Shown one piece after another: positions 58,850 to 64,000 of a stretch of DNA of 64,000 bases; position 1 is the first letter of the stretch, and every line of letters starts with the position of its first letter. The notes under the pieces are model-generated. The model saw nothing but the letters and a program-made list of their open reading frames with translations, did no database searches and was not told the origin of the DNA. A program made the translations under genes and the position numbers. Origin of the DNA: Myxococcales bacterium (GTDB lineage: Bacteria; Myxococcota_A; Polyangia; Haliangiales; Haliangiaceae); contig JADJGV010000012.1 in assembly GCA_016707895.1 (NCBI GenBank), forward strand, positions 60,001-124,000, given 5' to 3'.

Positions 58850-60342
58850 GGCTGCGGCGTCCGGTACTGTACGACGACGGCGCCGCGGGCCACGCCGTCG
58901 GGCGCGACCGTCACCACCCGGCGCCAGCGATCGCGCTTGAGCGCGCCGCCGCCCTCGCCCGCCGCCGGCCGCTCGAACCGCACCACCGCGGCGCCCGGGT
59001 AGCGCAGCTCCTCCTCGATCGTGACCTCGACCGGAGCGTCGCCGTGGTTGGCCACCGAGTACAGGATCTCATCGACGACGTGGCGATCGTCGCGGGCCAG
59101 CTGGCGCTTGTGGCGATAGCCGATCAGCGTCGCCGAGCTGGCCAGCGGCACCCGCGCCGCGACCGGCGGCTCGAGCGCCGGGGCCGGCAGGGTCGCGCGC
59201 ACCCGCCGCGTGGCGTCACCGTCGAGCACCACCTCGAGCGGGCCGGCGACGTCGGTCGGCGCCGGCGCCAAGGCCAGCTCGCGCCACACCAGGCCGTGCG
59301 ATCCGGCGTGCCAGTACTCGCCGGCCGGCGGCTCGTCGGCGCTGCCGAGCGCGCCGCGGTACACCCAGCCGGCCCGGGCCGGCCGCGCGGTGGTGGCGCC
59401 GGTGACGACCACCGGCCCGCCGCCGATCGTCAGCTCGCCGCGCCAGGCCTCGGCCGGCGCGAACGGCCCGTCGGGGAGCCCGGCCACCAGCCGCACCGTC
59501 GCGGCGCGCGGCGTGGCCAGGCCCGGCGCGACGATCGTGTAGCGCGGAGTCAGCGGCGCCGCGGTGATCGCCGCCTCGCCGCGCAGCTCGACGCGGTAGC
59601 TGGCCGACCAGCCGAAACCCGGGCTGGCGTAGCCCAGCCGCACCAGCTGGCGGCCCGGCGCGCCGCTGGTGACGTGGCAGCGCAGCCCAGGGTGATCGTC
59701 GTCGAGGCGGATCGCCGCCACCCCGGCCAGCGGCACGGTGCGGGCCTGGCCGCCGGCCAGCCCGACGGTCAGCGACCGCGGCCGCGCGCTCACCACCGGT
59801 CCCAGCACCCGATCGCCGCCCGACGTCTCCCCGCGCACCACCTGCCCCACCGTCGGCGCGGTCGCGAGCGCCTCGCCGCCGCCGTCGACCAGCGCGCCCG
59901 CCTCGACCTCGCCGAGCGCGTCGTCGGCGACGATCGTCACCGGCGCGCCGACCGCGAGCAGCGTCCCCGCCACGACCTCGCCGCCAGCGACCGTCACCTG
60001 GACGCCGCGGCCCAGCGCCGCCGGCAGCTCACCGGTGCCGCGGGTCACGCCGGCCGGTCGGCACGCCGACGCGGTGAGCGCGCCCCGGCCGTCGACGGCG
60101 GCCAGCACCACCGAGTCCAGCTCGACGTCGGCCGCCACGTCGGGCAGGTCGATCCAGCCGTCCGCCGGCACCGCGATCCAGCGGCGATCGTCGACGAAGG
60201 CCCGGCCGGCGCCGGTGGCGCGATCGACGTGGATCGCGATCGCCAGCCCGGGGCTGACCGGCGGCCGCGCGCCGCCGCCGTGGACGCACGCGGCCAGCGC
60301 GACCGCGCCGACCGCGAGCCCGCGCGCGCCGCGCACCGTCAC
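58846..60342 (-). CDS. Probable lipoprotein with DUF4139-like beta domain
   Basis: A 498-residue protein with an N-terminal signal (lipobox-like ALAAC, Cys about residue 19) and an otherwise beta-rich body. The C-terminal half (LVRLGYASPGFGWSASYRVE, GELTIGGGPVVVTG, YSVANHGDAPVEVTIEEEL) is like mucoidy-inhibitor-type DUF4139 domains. No enzyme motif is seen. GTG at 60342-60340 overlaps the gpsA-like stop, and its own stop overlaps the glnD start, so it is part of one operon. Role unknown. Confidence 0.65.
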   Translation of the reverse strand: MTVRGARGLAVGAVALAACVHGGGARPPVSPGLAIAIHVDRATGAGRAFVDDRRWIAVPADGWIDLPDVAADVELDSVVLAAVDGRGALTASACRPAGVTRGTGELPAALGRGVQVTVAGGEVVAGTLLAVGAPVTIVADDALGEVEAGALVDGGGEALATAPTVGQVVRGETSGGDRVLGPVVSARPRSLTVGLAGGQARTVPLAGVAAIRLDDDHPGLRCHVTSGAPGRQLVRLGYASPGFGWSASYRVELRGEAAITAAPLTPRYTIVAPGLATPRAATVRLVAGLPDGPFAPAEAWRGELTIGGGPVVVTGATTARPARAGWVYRGALGSADEPPAGEYWHAGSHGLVWRELALAPAPTDVAGPLEVVLDGDATRRVRATLPAPALEPPVAARVPLASSATLIGYRHKRQLARDDRHVVDEILYSVANHGDAPVEVTIEEELRYPGAAVVRFERPAAGEGGGALKRDRWRRVVTVAPDGVARGAVVVQYRTPQP

Positions 60343-61321
60343 TCCTCCGCCGCCACCGTATCGGCGGCCAGCCGCGCGGCGTCGGCGACCGACACCTTGC
60401 CCGCCACCACGCCGGCCAGCCCGGCCAGCAGCGGCATCCGCACCCGCTTGCGCTCGGCGAGCCGGAGCGCGGTGACCGCCGCGCGCGCGCCCTCGGTGGG
60501 CCGGGTCGTCGCGGCCTCGCCGCGGGCCAACGCCTGGCCGAACGCGTAGTCGGGATCGTCGGCGCTGGCGCCGCGCACCAGCAGGTTGCCCAGCCCCGCC
60601 AGCCCGGCGAACGTGCGCGCCTGGCCGCCGGCCGCCTCGAGCAGCCGCGCCGCCTCGGCCACCGCGCGGGTCACCAGCACCGCCCGCGGCCCGACGCCGA
60701 CCTTGGCGCCGTCGGCCAGCCCGAGCGCGGCGGTGTACGCGCCGGCCAGCGCCGACGCCAGCTCGACGCCGATCACGTCGCGCGAGCCGTACAGCCGCAG
60801 CGCCGGCGGCAGGTTGAGCAGCCGGCGCGCCTCGGCGGTCACCTCGTCGAACGCCGACGCCACCACCATCGACGCGAACCGGCCGGCCGCCAGATCGCCG
60901 GGCAGCGCCGGCCCGGCCAGCACGCCCGCGCGCAGCACCGGCGTCGCGCGCTCGATCAGCTCGCTGACCCGGACGTCGTCGGGCGCGGCCAGCGCGCCGA
61001 CCGCGTGCACGATCAGGTGGCTGCCGTCGACCACCGCGCCCAGCTCGATCAGCCGTGGGCCGACGTCGGTCGAGGTCACCGCGATCACCAGGAACCGCGC
61101 GGCGGCCGCCAGCTCGCGCGGCGACTCGACGACGCGCACCGCCTCGGGCACGATCACGTCGGGCAGCCGCGGACACCGCCGGGTGGTGGCGATGGCCTGC
61201 GCCACCGCCGGCGTGCGGGAGTACAGCACGACCGCGCGCCCGGCCCGGGCCAGCGCCACGGCCAGCGCGGTGCCGAAGCTGCCGGCGCCGACGATGCCGA
61301 CGGTGTCGCCCTTGGTCGCGG

Positions 61322-61325
<4 letters not shown>
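60339..61325 (-). CDS. GpsA-like glycerol-3-phosphate dehydrogenase homolog, active site lost
   Basis: A 328-residue protein of the NAD(P)-dependent glycerol-3-phosphate dehydrogenase family. The Rossmann loop VGAGSFGTA (12-20) is intact, and GPALPGDLAAG, ELASALAGAYTAALGLADG and LAGLGNLLVRG follow the family order. Yet key residues differ: the Lys-Asn of GALKN reads ALAGA (about residue 193), the Lys of the KG motif is absent (VHAVGA), GDL reads GNL and the SRN Arg is missing (DPDYAFG). It probably binds a dinucleotide but cannot reduce dihydroxyacetone phosphate in the known way. The GTG start at 61325-61323 overlaps the acyltransferase stop. A true gpsA may be elsewhere. Confidence 0.8.
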
Positions 61326-62935
<1,610 letters not shown>

Positions 62936-63264
62936 GCACTACTCATACACCGGGGCCATCGACTCTGCCGATCGGCGCCCACGCAATTTCGGGGGGCCGG
63001 TCGCCCAGCCCCCCTCGCTCCTGGCGTAGGCAGCGAGCCTCCCCCCGGGACGATTTCGTCCATCCCCCCTAGCCGGCCGCCGCGGCCGTGTTAAGGTCGC
63101 TCCACGCGCGGCGCTCGTGCTGGGTACGAGCGACGCGACGGATCGCCCGCCGGGCTCCCGGCAGTGCATCCAACCACTCGACAGACCATGGGATTGCCAT
63201 GGCGGCAGTGGGGCGCGGCTCGAGCATCTGTGGCTTGAGCCGACCCAGGCGAAGGCCAGGATCG
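62936..63264. other. Divergent 329-bp intergenic region
   Basis: No gene is seen between the acyltransferase and recQ, which diverge. It holds a dyad at 63112-63132 and several C-runs. Promoters for both operons should lie here, but I cannot place -10 and -35 elements with confidence. Confidence 0.5.
63112..63132. promoter_or_regulatory. CGCTCGT / ACGAGCG dyad upstream of recQ
   Basis: A perfect 7-bp inverted repeat with a 7-base spacer (GCTGGGT). It could be an operator or a leader hairpin for recQ, 133 bp upstream of the start. Confidence 0.4.
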
Positions 63265-64000
63265 ATGGCAACGAGCAAGCGGACCAAGACCGGCGCGGCC
63301 GGTCCCACCAAGGCAGCCAAGGCGGCGCCCACCAAGGCGACCAAGCCGGCGGCCCCACGCTCGCGCAAGCGCGCCGAGCCGGAACCGGAGCCCGCGCCCG
63401 AACCCGTCGCCGCTGCCCCCACGCCGGCGCGATCATCGCGCAGCAAGAAGGCCGCCGAGCCGCCGCCGCCGCCGGCCCCCGCCGCCCCGCCGAGGCCCCG
63501 CCTCGCCGAGGTCAACCCCGACACCTTGCTGGCGCTCGGGCGCGAGGTGCTCGGCATCACCGACTACCGCCCCGGTCAGCGCCAGGCCATCGAGCACATC
63601 CTCGCCGGCAAGGACGTGATCGCGGTGATGCCCACCGGCTCGGGCAAGTCGCTCCTGTACCAGCTGCCGTCGCTGGTGTTGCCGGGCCTGACCGTCGTCG
63701 TGTCGCCGCTGATCGCGCTGATCAAGGATCAGGTCGACAAGATGGTGGCCAAGGGCGTCGCGGTGGTGCGCATCGACTCGACGCTGACCACCCGGCAGCG
63801 CCGCGAGATGGACGCGCTGGCGCGCGCGCCGGGCGGCAAGCTGCTCTTGACCACGCCCGAGCGCATGGCCGACCCCGACTTCCGCACGTTCCTGCGCGAG
63901 TGCGCCGGGACGATCGGCGTGTCGCGGTTCGTCGTCGACGAGGCCCACTGCGTCTCGCAGTGGGGCCACGACTTCCGGCCGGCGTACCTGTCGCTGCGCA
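63265..64000 (+). CDS. recQ: ATP-dependent DNA helicase RecQ (partial)
   Basis: A 3'-5' superfamily 2 helicase in DNA repair; the first 245 codons are visible and the rest lies beyond the window. A Lys/Ala/Pro-rich N-terminal extension of about 75 residues (TKAAKAAPTKATKPAAPRSR is typical of it), like histone H1 tails, precedes the helicase core. The core shows motif 0 (FRPGQ-like YRPGQRQAIEHIL), Walker A PTGSGKSLLYQLP (about residue 121), motif Ia VVVSPLIALIKDQVD and DEAHCVSQWGHDFRPAY (about 224). The ATG at 63265 is the first good start, with CAGGA a few bases upstream. The basic tail is not part of E. coli RecQ. Confidence 0.93.
   Translation, partial: MATSKRTKTGAAGPTKAAKAAPTKATKPAAPRSRKRAEPEPEPAPEPVAAAPTPARSSRSKKAAEPPPPPAPAAPPRPRLAEVNPDTLLALGREVLGITDYRPGQRQAIEHILAGKDVIAVMPTGSGKSLLYQLPSLVLPGLTVVVSPLIALIKDQVDKMVAKGVAVVRIDSTLTTRQRREMDALARAPGGKLLLTTPERMADPDFRTFLRECAGTIGVSRFVVDEAHCVSQWGHDFRPAYLSLR

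Overview
The window is very GC-rich, densely coded DNA. It looks like a chromosome segment of a myxobacterium-type delta-proteobacterium (Myxococcota), possibly a Kofleriaceae/Haliangium/Nannocystineae relative; that placement is an inference from gene families, not a database match. The pointers are four eukaryotic-type Ser/Thr kinases plus a PrkA kinase in 64 kb, a PilZ protein of the Myxococcus paralog type, PEGA-domain and TPR lipoproteins, a class III cyclase, a LysM/FecR outer-membrane-like protein, and many GTG starts. Many neighbouring genes overlap by four bases (GTGA or ATGA). Stops are rare in all frames, so very long antisense open frames are artefacts of base composition. No prophage, insertion sequence or CRISPR array is visible.

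Layout. 1-6.8 kb: phosphatidylserine synthase (cut by the left edge), PilZ protein, membrane metallopeptidase, lipoprotein, homoserine kinase, a FliA-like sigma factor and two small membrane proteins. 6.8-12.9 kb: purB-purC-purL operon on the minus strand. 13.0-19.6 kb: a plus-strand signalling cluster of kinase, adenylate/guanylate cyclase, kinase, and a LysM-FecR protein with a probable barrel-like end; both kinases carry a degenerate receiver-like tail. 19.7-19.8 kb: tRNA-Cys with a strong hairpin terminator. 19.9-26.6 kb: thymidine kinase, then coiled-coil and PEGA proteins, recO, a RodZ-like protein and a PilF/Tgl-like TPR lipoprotein. 26.7-31.2 kb: alpha/beta hydrolase, class II amidotransferase-like protein, von Willebrand A protein, TetR regulator, secreted Cys-rich protein. 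31.2-36.0 kb: a FadL-type porin with a 1124-residue lipoprotein. 36.2-41.7 kb: a third kinase, then pyrC-carA-unknown-OMP as an overlapping operon. 41.8-44.1 kb: CinA-like protein, an 8-unit 36-bp tandem array with a parS-like CACGTG core, and hisS. 44.3-50.6 kb: membrane protein, calcineurin-type phosphatase, prkA, DsbD-alpha-like lipoprotein, fourth kinase. 50.6-56.2 kb: a large beta-sandwich repeat protein with a possible frameshift at its N-terminus, then small proteins. 56.2-62.9 kb: a plsB-like, gpsA-like, lipoprotein, glnD operon in which the gpsA-like protein has lost its catalytic lysines. 63.3 kb to the end: recQ (cut by the right edge).

How parts fit together. Primary metabolism (purine, pyrimidine, threonine, phospholipid, nitrogen control by GlnD) is interleaved with envelope and signalling genes. 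The most unusual items are the tandem CACGTG array and its dispersed relatives, the kinase-cyclase-kinase-FecR cluster, the catalytically stripped GpsA-like protein in a phospholipid operon, and the G-tract between an acidic repeat leader and a membrane-anchored repeat protein.
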